In this document: one piece after another, positions 17,583 through 25,733 of the stretch
Numbering within the stretch: the stretch's first letter is position 1
Layout of the letters: every line of letters starts with the position of its first letter
NCBI GenBank assembly: GCA_023228325.1
Contig: JALOBK010000001.1
Location: 124,001-188,000 of the forward strand
Direction of reading: 5' to 3'
Origin: a bacterium
GTDB lineage: Bacteria; Auribacterota; UBA6266
DNA: 64,000 bases
Notes under the pieces: model-generated
What the model saw: only the letters and a program-made list of their open reading frames with translations
Told to the model about the DNA's origin: nothing
Database searches by the model: none
Position numbers and translations under genes: made by a program

Positions 17583-19355
17583 TTATTTTTTCTTATATCT
17601 CTCATAATATGACTTAAAAATACGTCCGGCAAGAGGAGCCGCCGAATGGCCGCCTGATTCTCCGCCTTCAATAAGCACTACAACAACAATTTCCGGGTTA
17701 TCCCTCGGGGCAAACCCTCCGAACCACGCGTGCGTTCCGCTGCCTGCCTGGGCAGTCCCCGTTTTTCCGCAGACATCGAAACCCGGCGCCGCAGCCGCCG
17801 TTCCCGTTCCATGCGTCTCGTTAACCACCCTCCACATGGAATCCTTTATCATCTTATGTTTTTTTTCGCTTATCGGGAACGCGGACTTTTCAAACGGCAA
17901 AAACTCTTTGATCTTATCGCCCGTATTATGTTTTACCACGGAAAGAGCCACTCTGGGCCTGTACACTTTACCTCCGTTTGCGACCGCGGATAAAAAAACC
18001 GCGGATTGCAGGGGAGTTGTTAAAATATATCCCTGCCCTATTGACAGGTTAACCGTATCCCCGCTGTACCAGTTTTGCCCGAATTTTTCCTTTTTCCATT
18101 CCGCGCCCGGAAGATCGGGTGACACTTCGCCGTAAATGTCTATGCCTGTTTTCTGCCCATAGCCGTAATTTTCAGCTGTTTCAATTATCCTATCGACCCC
18201 GCAATTCAACCCCTCATTATAAAAATAAATATTGCACGAATATTTTATGGCATCCGTCAGGTCGACATAACCATGCCCTCTTTTTTCCCAGCAATTAAAC
18301 ACCCTGTCCCCAAAACTGAAACTGCCCGGGCAATGATGTTTTGTGTTTGCGGAAAAATCAGGCCTGTCAAGGGACGCCAGGGCGATAACCACTTTAAATA
18401 CAGAACCGGGAGGATACATGCCGCCTATCGCCCTGTTCAGGAGAGGAAGGTCTTTACTTTTAATTATCAGGTCGATTTCTTCCTGCTCTACAAAACCCGA
18501 AAAAACGTTCGGGTCAAAATCGGGTTTTGACGACAGCGCAAGCACCTCTCCATTCCTCGGATCCAGGGCGATTGCTGCTCCTTTAACGCCGGACATAATA
18601 TTTTCAACATCTTTCTGAAGGTCTATATCTATACTGGTGTATATGTCATATCCTCTAGAGGAAGGATGTGATTTCAATATCTTATCCCTGTAACCCCGGC
18701 TGTCAACCTGCACCTGCATACCGCCTTTTTCGCCTCTCAGATAACGCTCATATTCTTTTTCAAGCCCCGTAATACCGGTCATATCATCCGCGGAATATCC
18801 TTTGTCTTTATTTCTCTCATACTCATCCCTGCTTATCTTTCCGACATAACCTATAAGCGAACTTCCCGCATTGCTATAAACATAATTTCTCGCGGGGATC
18901 CTTTCTACGATGACACCGGGCAGGTCAAGCCGGTTTTCCTCTATTTGCGCAACTTCTTTTTCCTGTATATCCCTTTTAATCACAACGGGAGTATAGGGCC
19001 GCCACCTGTATTCCTTGAGTTTCTTCCGGACATAATCTTTGTCAAGCCCGAGAGCCTGTTCAAGGAAATACATGGTTTTATCCTTATCTTTAATATCTTC
19101 TTCAACCAGACAGACATTATACGAAGGCCTGTTGTCGGCAAGAAGCCTGCCGTTTCTGTCATAGATATTTCCGCGGAGAGGCATTGTCCTTATGATGCGG
19201 ATCCTGTTATTCGCTGAATATTCACTGTATTTCGGATAATCCACAACCTGTATAATAAAAAGTTTAATCATCAGCACAAGTGCGAGGATTAAACCTAAAA
19301 CAGCAATAATCCTCAGCCTGGGATGCATTTCATTTAACAGGCCCGGACCGATCAT
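17583..19355 (-). CDS. mrdA: Penicillin-binding protein 2 (cell elongation transpeptidase)
   Basis: 590 residues with one N-terminal membrane anchor (about 15-35), a PBP dimer domain (RGNIYDRNGRLLADN) and a transpeptidase domain: active-site SVFK in GGMYPPGSVFKVV, SCN in IKYSCNIYFYNEG and KTG in VCGKTGTAQAG. The length and the MPLRGNIYDRNG start match PBP2 rather than PBP3. It crosslinks side-wall peptidoglycan together with RodA. It overlaps mreD by 4 bases at its start. Confidence 0.95.
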   Translation of the reverse strand: MIGPGLLNEMHPRLRIIAVLGLILALVLMIKLFIIQVVDYPKYSEYSANNRIRIIRTMPLRGNIYDRNGRLLADNRPSYNVCLVEEDIKDKDKTMYFLEQALGLDKDYVRKKLKEYRWRPYTPVVIKRDIQEKEVAQIEENRLDLPGVIVERIPARNYVYSNAGSSLIGYVGKISRDEYERNKDKGYSADDMTGITGLEKEYERYLRGEKGGMQVQVDSRGYRDKILKSHPSSRGYDIYTSIDIDLQKDVENIMSGVKGAAIALDPRNGEVLALSSKPDFDPNVFSGFVEQEEIDLIIKSKDLPLLNRAIGGMYPPGSVFKVVIALASLDRPDFSANTKHHCPGSFSFGDRVFNCWEKRGHGYVDLTDAIKYSCNIYFYNEGLNCGVDRIIETAENYGYGQKTGIDIYGEVSPDLPGAEWKKEKFGQNWYSGDTVNLSIGQGYILTTPLQSAVFLSAVANGGKVYRPRVALSVVKHNTGDKIKEFLPFEKSAFPISEKKHKMIKDSMWRVVNETHGTGTAAAAPGFDVCGKTGTAQAGSGTHAWFGGFAPRDNPEIVVVVLIEGGESGGHSAAPLAGRIFKSYYERYKKK

Positions 19356-19840
19356 TTGTAGCGGACCTCTTTTTTGAAGATAAAGTCGAGCAGAGGAATT
19401 AAGATACAGCAGAAAGCAAGGTTAACAAACGCGAACGCGCTGAACTCTATATTCAGCATTCTGACTTTTCCGATGTCATGCATAATATTGGTAAAATTCA
19501 CCGACACATACGCGAATATATACGAACAAAGCCATATCACGGTAAACTTTGTCGTCAAATGCTCCTTATACAGATGTTTCCTTATGAAAGTAATGACAAA
19601 AACGCTGATAAGAGACGCAATCATCATGCTTCCCATGGAACCGCCTGAAAAACAATCACTCAGGAAACCGGATATAAAAGCCACAAAACACCCTGGCCCG
19701 AATCCGAACAACAGCGCTGCGTAACATGTAATTATCAGCATTAAATCGGGTTTCACTCCCATTATCCTTGTCGGGCTTAAAAAAGCAACTTCGATGACCA
19801 ACATGATAAGAATGATAATTATGAATTTTATTTTTAACAT
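19352..19840 (-). CDS. mreD: Rod shape-determining protein MreD
   Basis: 162 residues, almost wholly hydrophobic with five or six membrane helices. The segment KPDLMLIITCYAALLFGFGPGCFVAFISGFLSDCFSGG is the usual MreD pattern of a loop followed by helix pair. Its place between mreC and mrdA supports the call, since the sequence itself is poorly conserved. Confidence 0.9.
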   Translation of the reverse strand: MLKIKFIIIILIMLVIEVAFLSPTRIMGVKPDLMLIITCYAALLFGFGPGCFVAFISGFLSDCFSGGSMGSMMIASLISVFVITFIRKHLYKEHLTTKFTVIWLCSYIFAYVSVNFTNIMHDIGKVRMLNIEFSAFAFVNLAFCCILIPLLDFIFKKEVRYK

Positions 19841-19858
19841 TAAGATCCCGCTTTTTAA

Positions 19859-20641
19859 CTATTTTACTATAATCAGCACATTTTCTATCCTGTTAAAATC
19901 CACCTCGGGTTTCACCTTCGCGAATTTATTCAGTTCATCTTCTTCCGTATAAATGCTGATTATGGAGCCTATAAGAAGCCCTTTCTGGTAAATTCCGCCC
20001 ATTCCCGAAGTAACAACGATATTATCTTTCTCAACTCCGGAGTTCCTGGATATATAAGACATTTTAAGCCCTCCGGCCCCGTCACCGGATACCATGCCCA
20101 TATCCCTTGTCTCCTGTATCATAGCGCTGCATTTACTTTTAACATCATTAATAAGCAGGACACGGGAAATATCCTCATGTACTTCTATAACGTTTCCGAC
20201 AAGCCCGGCTCCGGATACAACAACCATATTGCCCCTGATACCGTCCTTTGAACCTTTGTTTATGAGGATTGTCTTGTTCCAGTTTGAAATATCGCTGCCG
20301 ATTACCTCGGCGGGTATGGTCTGGAACGGAACTCTTCTTTTAAATTCAAGAAGTTTTCTGAGCTGGGTGTTTTCGATTGCGGCTTCCCTGGATTCAAGGA
20401 TATTTATTTTTAAGAGGTTATTTTCCTCTTTCAACCTTTCGTTTTCCGCGATTATGGACCTCAGTCTCGCAAAATCGGACAAGGACGAAATATTGTTCCT
20501 GATACTTTCCGTAATATTAAAGAAAGGATGGACGAGATTAACACAAAAATTCTTAACAGAGCCTGAAAACGGGCTGAAGGCAAGTATAAAAAACAAAGCG
20601 AGAATAATTGATAGTACAAAAGCCCTTTTCCGCCATAACAT
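19859..20641 (-). CDS. mreC: Rod shape-determining protein MreC
   Basis: 260 residues: short cytoplasmic start, one membrane helix (about 8-27), a coiled coil (RLRSIIAENERLKEENNLLK) and the beta-barrel MreC domain with FQTIPAEVIGSDISNWNKTILINKGSKDGI and VVSGAGLVGNVIEVHEDISRVLLI. It bridges cytoplasmic MreB to PBP2 in the periplasm. It lies 11 bp after mreB and 18 bp before mreD. Confidence 0.95.
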   Translation of the reverse strand: MLWRKRAFVLSIILALFFILAFSPFSGSVKNFCVNLVHPFFNITESIRNNISSLSDFARLRSIIAENERLKEENNLLKINILESREAAIENTQLRKLLEFKRRVPFQTIPAEVIGSDISNWNKTILINKGSKDGIRGNMVVVSGAGLVGNVIEVHEDISRVLLINDVKSKCSAMIQETRDMGMVSGDGAGGLKMSYISRNSGVEKDNIVVTSGMGGIYQKGLLIGSIISIYTEEDELNKFAKVKPEVDFNRIENVLIIVK

Positions 20642-20652
20642 TTAAAGTCTAC

Positions 20653-21693
20653 CTACGTTCCGCGCTTTCTCCGCACCTGAATTTTTTCAAGGAATTTCAG
20701 TTCGTCAAGGACCTTGCCTGCTCCAAGGGCAATCGCAGACAACGGGTCATCGGCAACATGTATAGGAAGCCCTGTTTCTTCGGCAAGAAGTTTATCAAGG
20801 CCTCTCATTAACGCTCCTCCGCCCGCGATAACTATACCCCTGTCAACAAGATCGGCCGCAAGTTCCGGAGGACATCTTTCGAGTGAAGTCCTTACAACTT
20901 CGATTATCGTGTTAACCGGCTGCATAAGAGCTTCCCTTATTTCTTCGGAACGGACGGTCAATGTTTTCGGAAGTCCCGCTATCTGGTCTCTTCCTTTGAC
21001 TTCCATCGACACTTCTTCATCCAGCTTGTACGCGGAGCCGATTTTTATTTTTATATTTTCAGCGGTATTTTTACCGATGAGAAGATTATACTGGCGGTTC
21101 ATATATTTTATTACGGCTTCATCCATTTCATCGCCGCCGGTCCTTATGCTTCTTGAAAACACTATACCCGCAAGAGAGATAATAGCCACTTCCGTCGTGC
21201 CGCCGCCGATATCAACTATCATATTGCCGGCCGGTTCCTGGACAGGAAGTCCCACTCCGATAGCCGCCGCCATAGGTTCTTCGATAAGGAAAACCTTTCT
21301 TGCTCCGGCATGCTCGGATGACTCAATAACGGCTCTTTTTTCAACCTCGGTAATACCCGAAGGGACAGCTATCACTATTCTCGGCCTGACAAGCGCTTTC
21401 CTGTTATGGACCTTCTGGATAAAATAACGCAGCATGTTTTCAGTTATTTCAAAATCGAATATCACGCCGTCTTTCATCGGCCTGACGGCTACAATATTTC
21501 CCGGAGTCCTTCCCAACATCCTTTTTGCTTCTTCTCCGACCGCCAGGACATTTGTCGTGCCTTCCTGTATGGCAACAACGGACGGCTCGCACAGTACAAT
21601 TCCCCTGCCTTTGACATAAACCAGTGTGTTGGCTGTTCCCAGGTCAATACCTATATCGCTTGAGAAAAGACCGAAAATAGAATCCAGAAACAT
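20653..21693 (-). CDS. mreB: Actin-like rod shape protein MreB
   Basis: 346 residues, the typical length. It has [20 protein letters not shown] (phosphate 1), [16 protein letters not shown] (phosphate 2) and [18 protein letters not shown] (adenosine motif). It polymerises on ATP along the membrane and guides the elongation complex. It is the first gene of the mreB-mreC-mreD-mrdA unit. A Shine-Dalgarno GGGGGAG precedes the ATG. Confidence 0.97.
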   Translation of the reverse strand: MFLDSIFGLFSSDIGIDLGTANTLVYVKGRGIVLCEPSVVAIQEGTTNVLAVGEEAKRMLGRTPGNIVAVRPMKDGVIFDFEITENMLRYFIQKVHNRKALVRPRIVIAVPSGITEVEKRAVIESSEHAGARKVFLIEEPMAAAIGVGLPVQEPAGNMIVDIGGGTTEVAIISLAGIVFSRSIRTGGDEMDEAVIKYMNRQYNLLIGKNTAENIKIKIGSAYKLDEEVSMEVKGRDQIAGLPKTLTVRSEEIREALMQPVNTIIEVVRTSLERCPPELAADLVDRGIVIAGGGALMRGLDKLLAEETGLPIHVADDPLSAIALGAGKVLDELKFLEKIQVRRKRGT

Positions 21694-21777
21694 TTACTCC
21701 CCCTATCATGGAAGGCGTTTTAAAGCCGGTAGTTTAATTTTGAGTTTTTATCTGAAAACAGTTTATAATCCGAATTT

Positions 21778-21806
21778 TTTATACCAAACGGAACGGATAA
21801 AATCAA
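21778..21806 (-). promoter_or_regulatory. Sigma70-type promoter upstream of mreB
   Basis: Minus strand TTGATT (21806-21801), 17-bp spacer and TATAAA (21783-21778), about 85 bp before the mreB start. The promoter overlaps the short gap after the amidase gene, so the shape operon can be transcribed independently of it. Confidence 0.6.
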
Positions 21807-21812
21807 CACTTT

Positions 21813-22424
21813 TTATTTTGCCGTTCTTCTTGTATTTTTTGAATTTTTTGTTTTTTTAGGATTCCTGCTGTTTGAATTTGTATTATTGCTGATATTTATA
21901 TCTTTTTGGAACCTGGCGTAAGGGAATTTCTTTCCGGGGCATTCGGTGGATTCCCCTTTGATTTTTCCGTGAAAAAGAACCTTATTCTGAGGGATATTAT
22001 ACTTTTTCATGAGATCTTTTGTCAGCCATACCAGTGACCAGTACTGTTTTTCCGTCATGCTTTTTTCATTAAGGTTGCCGACTATGCATATCCCTATCCC
22101 CTGGATATTAAGCCATCTTTGCCTTACGTGCCCTCCTTCTATCTGGCGTTTCCATCTTGAACCGGTTTCTATCTGTCCGTTCCTTTTTCCGCTTGTCCCG
22201 TTATCTATCACAAAATGGTAAGCAAGCCCGTTCTTCATCCCTCTTCTCTTATGGGATTTGTCGAATATAGCAGCGTTTCCTGTAGCGGTAGCGCTGTGGT
22301 GTATGACTATATATTTCCAGTCGCCTTTTTGCGCTTCGGCCGGAACCGCGAAAACATCAGCGCGCAAGAACACGCATATCAATGCTAAAGAATAAAAAAC
22401 ACAGGATTTCAGATTGCGCGACAT
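21813..22424 (-). CDS. Secreted N-acetylmuramoyl-L-alanine amidase (Amidase_2/PGRP fold)
   Basis: 203 residues with a signal peptide (cut near VFA-V, about residue 26) and an Amidase_2 domain beginning WKYIVIHHSATATGN. The zinc ligands expected for the family are His in IHHS, His in VLFHGKIKG and Cys in TECPGKKFP. Motif AYHFVIDNGT is also typical. It cuts the peptide from the glycan strand of peptidoglycan in the periplasm. The tail is Asn/Lys/Thr-rich and low in complexity (about 178-203). Confidence 0.88.
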   Translation of the reverse strand: MSRNLKSCVFYSLALICVFLRADVFAVPAEAQKGDWKYIVIHHSATATGNAAIFDKSHKRRGMKNGLAYHFVIDNGTSGKRNGQIETGSRWKRQIEGGHVRQRWLNIQGIGICIVGNLNEKSMTEKQYWSLVWLTKDLMKKYNIPQNKVLFHGKIKGESTECPGKKFPYARFQKDINISNNTNSNSRNPKKTKNSKNTRRTAK

Positions 22425-22481
22425 CCGCAGGATTCTCCTTTAGCTCTCTTTTCTTATTCAAAACAAGAACATTTTAATTTT

Positions 22482-22640
22482 TCAACCACAGATAACTCAG
22501 ATTTACACAGATAGAAGACATTAAATACAAAAGAAAAATTTAAGAATTTATAGTTTTTTATTTTCAAACTATTTATATGTTTTTTTACTTTTTTATATGT
22601 GATTATCTATGTCATCCTCGCCAGAGGCGAGCAAGCAAAA
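22482..22640. repeat. ACAGAT element d (ORF-less, decayed right end)
   Basis: Starts aaccacagataactcagatt and ends in tatgtgattatctatgtcat followed by cctcgccagaggcgagcaag, the counterpart of the cccgccaaaggcggg hairpin of other copies. The middle is AT-rich without an open frame. Between 22641 and 22740 I see no gene, only a 12-bp tandem array near its end. Confidence 0.6.
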
Positions 22641-22708
22641 AAGTCAAGCGCAGTAAAGCTCGGCGGGCTTTCAAGCGTCCCCGAAAAATTTATCCCTTAA
22701 TCTCTCCC

Positions 22709-22742
22709 CCCTTAACCTCAACCTTAACCTCAACCTTAACCT
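22709..22742. repeat. 12-bp tandem repeat next to hflX stop
   Basis: About 2.7 units of aaccttaacctc run up to the hflX stop codon. The array is short, and nothing shows a function. Confidence 0.6.
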
Positions 22743-24018
22743 ATCTTCTATATCTCTTCATTTCAGCCGACAACCTTGCCGGCGTTTCGGCGATAATCAC
22801 TATTTCATCATCCTTGTATTCGACCTTCTTTACATTTCCCATTTCATAAAACCTGTTTACAAGATGATAATCCCTGACGGGTATCCTGTATTCCTGCGTT
22901 ACAAGGATTTTGTCTATCTCTGACTGGATTTTATCGTTAAGTTTTTCAAAACCCTGTTTCTTAAGGGCCGATATTTCTATCCCGTCGGGATAAAACCTCT
23001 TAAGCCCGGCGATATTACCCGCGGATGTTTCGATATCGCATTTATTGAAAACTTTTATTGCGGGCTTGCCGTCGGCTTTAAGTTCTTTGAGCACTTCTTT
23101 AACGGCTTTATCCTGTTCGAGCGCATCTTCACGGCTCGAATCAAGGATATAAAGCAACAGGTCCGACTCGGTGACTTCCTCAAGCGTCGCTTTAAAAGAT
23201 TCGATAAGGCCGTGCGGAAGCTTGTTCAGGAAACCGACGGTATCGGTCAAAAGCACCTTCTGGCCCGACGGAAGAAAATACATCCTTGTTGTGGTATCAA
23301 GTGTAGCGAACAATTTATCTTCGACAAGGACTCCGGCGCCGGTCAGGGAGTTGAGTAATGTTGACTTGCCCGCGTTGGTATAACCTATTATGGATATGAC
23401 AGTGACAGGGACAGCCTGGCGTTTTTTTCTTCTCAAACCCCGCGCTTCCCTCAGTTCCTTAAGTTTGGCGTCTAAATGATATATCCTCTCTTTAACCCGC
23501 CTCCTGTCGACTTCAAGCTGTCTTTCCCCGGGACCTCTCATCCCTATCCCGCCTTCCTGCCTCGAAAGATGGGTCCACGCCCTTCTCAACCTTGGAAGAA
23601 GGTATTCAAGCTGGGCCTTTTCTATCTGAAGTTTTCCTTCGGCCGTGACGGCGTGAAGAGCGAATATATCAAGTATAAGTTCGGTCCTGTCCAATACCTT
23701 TGTCTTGAGCTCTTCTGTCAGGTTCTTTTTCTGGGCAGGCGAAAGGTCGTCATCAAAAACAACCGTCGTCACACCCGCGCCTTCGCAAAACACCCGGATT
23801 TCCTCGAGTTTACCTTTGCCGACAAAATGAGCGGGCGTCGGGGCATTTCTCACCGTGGTAAATTCTTTTATAACGGTTCCGCCGGCGGTATATGCCAGCT
23901 GTTTAAGTTCTGCAAGGGAATCCCTGACATGCCATTTGTCTGAGGGCCCGTACTGCATGCCCACTGTCACGACTATCTCTTTTATTTTCTCTTTGCTGAG
24001 ATCTACAATCTTTTTCAA
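22741..24018 (-). CDS. hflX: Ribosome-associated GTPase HflX
   Basis: 425 residues. N-terminal HflX domain with FVGKGKLEEIR and VVFDDDLSPAQKKNLTEEL, the marker helix GGIGMRGPGERQLEVDRRR, then a GTPase domain: P-loop GYTNAGKSTLLN, DTVGF (G3) and FNKCD (G4). HflX splits stalled or hibernating ribosomes. It lies in a group of tRNA modification and mismatch repair genes, as hflX often does near miaA, but here an inserted GxxExxY element separates it from miaA. Confidence 0.95.
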   Translation of the reverse strand: MKKIVDLSKEKIKEIVVTVGMQYGPSDKWHVRDSLAELKQLAYTAGGTVIKEFTTVRNAPTPAHFVGKGKLEEIRVFCEGAGVTTVVFDDDLSPAQKKNLTEELKTKVLDRTELILDIFALHAVTAEGKLQIEKAQLEYLLPRLRRAWTHLSRQEGGIGMRGPGERQLEVDRRRVKERIYHLDAKLKELREARGLRRKKRQAVPVTVISIIGYTNAGKSTLLNSLTGAGVLVEDKLFATLDTTTRMYFLPSGQKVLLTDTVGFLNKLPHGLIESFKATLEEVTESDLLLYILDSSREDALEQDKAVKEVLKELKADGKPAIKVFNKCDIETSAGNIAGLKRFYPDGIEISALKKQGFEKLNDKIQSEIDKILVTQEYRIPVRDYHLVNRFYEMGNVKKVEYKDDEIVIIAETPARLSAEMKRYRR

Positions 24019-24100
24019 TATTACAAACCCTATTAACTATCAAAACACTTACTTTTAACCACAGATAACACAGATACACACAGATAAAACTTTTATTAAA

Positions 24101-24514
24101 TCATCTAATAATTCTCTGATATTCTATTCCGGGATAGCTGCCAAAGTTAATTAAAAAACCTAAACGTTTACCTGTTACCTTTAAATAATTGTGTATTTGC
24201 GCTTTATGTTCTTCTGCTATAGATTTTACCGCCTTTATCTCAACAATAACTTCGTCAAAACATATAAAATCAGGTTCATATTTCTGCTTTAACTGTTCTC
24301 CCTTATACTTCACTGTCAATGACGGTTTTTCTATAAATGGAACTTTTCTTTTAGAAAACTCTATTCTCAAACATTCTTGATATATCGCCTCAAGAAAACC
24401 AGTTCCAAGTTCATTATATACCTCAAAACAAGCGCCAAGAATTTTATATGCTTCATTCTTGTATATAAATTCATTATCTAATACTGCGTTTTTTGTCTTG
24501 CTGTCTATATACAT
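24101..24514 (-). CDS. GxxExxY protein (PD-(D/E)XK nuclease-like), second copy
   Basis: 137 residues with GFLEAIY (GxxExxY), KYEPDFICF, IVEIKAVK and the conserved AEEHKAQIHNYLK. All candidate nuclease residues of the 15.5 kb copy are kept. Compared with that copy, changes concentrate in the first 15 residues and around residues 54-76. The two are clearly paralogous and diverged, so they are separate arrivals or an old duplication. Confidence 0.9.
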   Translation of the reverse strand: MYIDSKTKNAVLDNEFIYKNEAYKILGACFEVYNELGTGFLEAIYQECLRIEFSKRKVPFIEKPSLTVKYKGEQLKQKYEPDFICFDEVIVEIKAVKSIAEEHKAQIHNYLKVTGKRLGFLINFGSYPGIEYQRIIR

Positions 24515-24599
24515 TTATTATTCCTTTTTATACTTTCCCCGGTTAATATTTCTTTTGCTCACTTGTCTTATATACTTATGTGCTTTTAAACTATTTTTA

Positions 24600-24798
24600 T
24601 CTATCTGTGATTATCTATGGTTGCTATTTTTAATAGTGTTTATATCTTTTTTTATCTGTGTAATCTGCGTCATCTGTGGTTACTATTTTAAAGTGTTTAT
24701 ATATTTTTTATCTGTGTAATCTGTGTCATCTGTGGTTACTATTTTAAAGTGTTTATATATTTTTTATCTGTGTAATCTGTGTCATCTGTGGTTACTAT
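24600..24798. repeat. 56-bp tandem repeat array of ACAGAT type
   Basis: Units beginning catctgtggttactatttta start at 24671 and 24727 with the last at 24783, an exact 56-bp spacing; a diverged unit precedes at 24614. Each unit holds tatctgtgtaatctgtgtca. No spacer sequences of different content lie between units. Confidence 0.9.
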
Positions 24799-25733
24799 GT
24801 TCTGATTTTAATACAGTTTTCAATTTTCTCCGCAACCTCCGCCGCCGTCATATCATCAACCTTTATCCAGTTCACCCATTTTTCCTTCCTGAACCATGTC
24901 ATCTGCCTCTTCGCGAAATTCCTCGTATTCTTTTTAAGCGCTTCAATCGCCTCATCCAGTGTAACACTTCCTTCAAAACAAGGGATAAATTCTTTGTAAC
25001 CTATCGCCTGCACAGCGGTGGAATCTTTAAAATCAGGGGATTTAATAACTTTTTCGGCCTCTTCAGCCAAACCGGCTTTAACCATTCTGTCGACCCGTTC
25101 TTCGATCCTCCTGTAAAGCCCGGCTCTGTCCATATCAAGCCCGAATACAACGCATCTTCTTCCGAATATCTCGGGTCTTTTTGCGGTATCCCAGTTCCCG
25201 TTTTCCGAAAATTTCTTTCCGGAAACATAATAGACTTCCAAAGCGCGGATAATCCTTCTCCTGTTATGGGGCCCGATCGATTGCGCCGCTTCGGGGTCAG
25301 TTGACTTTAACTCTTTATAAAGTTCTTTTGTGTCTTTCAACTCCGCTTTGCCCCTGAAATCCTTATCTCCGGGACAGGTTTCTTTCAGCCCGTAGAGCAG
25401 GCCTCTCGCATATAGTCCTGTCCCTCCCGCGACGATAACATTCTTCTTTTTCGCCAATATCTCTTTTATGCATTTTAAAGCGCTCTCGACAAAAATTCCG
25501 GCGTTATATTCTTCATTAATGCTTTTAATATTTATAAGGTGGTATTTTATTTTTCCTAATTCGGCGGAAGACGGCTTTGCTGTCCCTATATTAAGGCATT
25601 TATACACCTGCATAGAGTCTGCCGAAATCACCTCAGCGTCTATTTTTTCGGCAAGTTTAACGGCAATTCCGGTCTTGCCCGCGGCGGTAGGCCCGACAAT
25701 AAATATAATGGGAAAATTTTTACTGTTTTTAAT
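24795..25733 (-). CDS. miaA: tRNA dimethylallyltransferase MiaA, probable non-standard start
   Basis: The frame encodes a full MiaA: P-loop IVGPTAAGKTG, ISADSMQVYK, then GGTGLYARGLL and RRIIRALEVYY. The first ATG or GTG in frame is GTG at 25631, which would remove the P-loop and leave a 278-residue dead protein. Upstream the frame is open back into mutL but has no ATG, GTG or TTG. I place the start at ATT 25733, preceded by AAGAG with a nine-base gap, giving about 312 residues, the usual size. MiaA adds a dimethylallyl group to A37 of tRNAs reading UNN codons; MiaB (30.6 kb) then methylthiolates it. Confidence 0.8.
   Translation of the reverse strand: MKNSKNFPIIFIVGPTAAGKTGIAVKLAEKIDAEVISADSMQVYKCLNIGTAKPSSAELGKIKYHLINIKSINEEYNAGIFVESALKCIKEILAKKKNVIVAGGTGLYARGLLYGLKETCPGDKDFRGKAELKDTKELYKELKSTDPEAAQSIGPHNRRRIIRALEVYYVSGKKFSENGNWDTAKRPEIFGRRCVVFGLDMDRAGLYRRIEERVDRMVKAGLAEEAEKVIKSPDFKDSTAVQAIGYKEFIPCFEGSVTLDEAIEALKKNTRNFAKRQMTWFRKEKWVNWIKVDDMTAAEVAEKIENCIKIRT

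Larger units (their letters stand above)
24055..24798 (-). mobile_element. ACAGAT element e carrying a second GxxExxY gene and a tandem array
   Basis: The left end is aaccacagataacacagata (24056) and the right end is a series of tatctgtg...tctgtggtt units ending near 24797. The GxxExxY gene lies inside in the same orientation relative to the ends as in element c. The element is inserted between hflX and miaA. Confidence 0.6.

Noticed and set aside
20714..21427. 237-codon plus-strand frame opposite mreB
   Set aside because: It is antisense to a highly conserved gene, is Ser/Pro/Ile-rich with no domain, and arises from codon bias of mreB.
22709..22742. Telomere-like aaccttaacctc repeats as a linear chromosome end
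   Set aside because: Fewer than three units lie between two intact genes; nothing else suggests a replicon end.
24600..24798. Regularly spaced repeats that resemble a CRISPR array
   Set aside because: The 56-bp units are contiguous and nearly identical along their whole length, with no variable spacers, and no cas genes are near.
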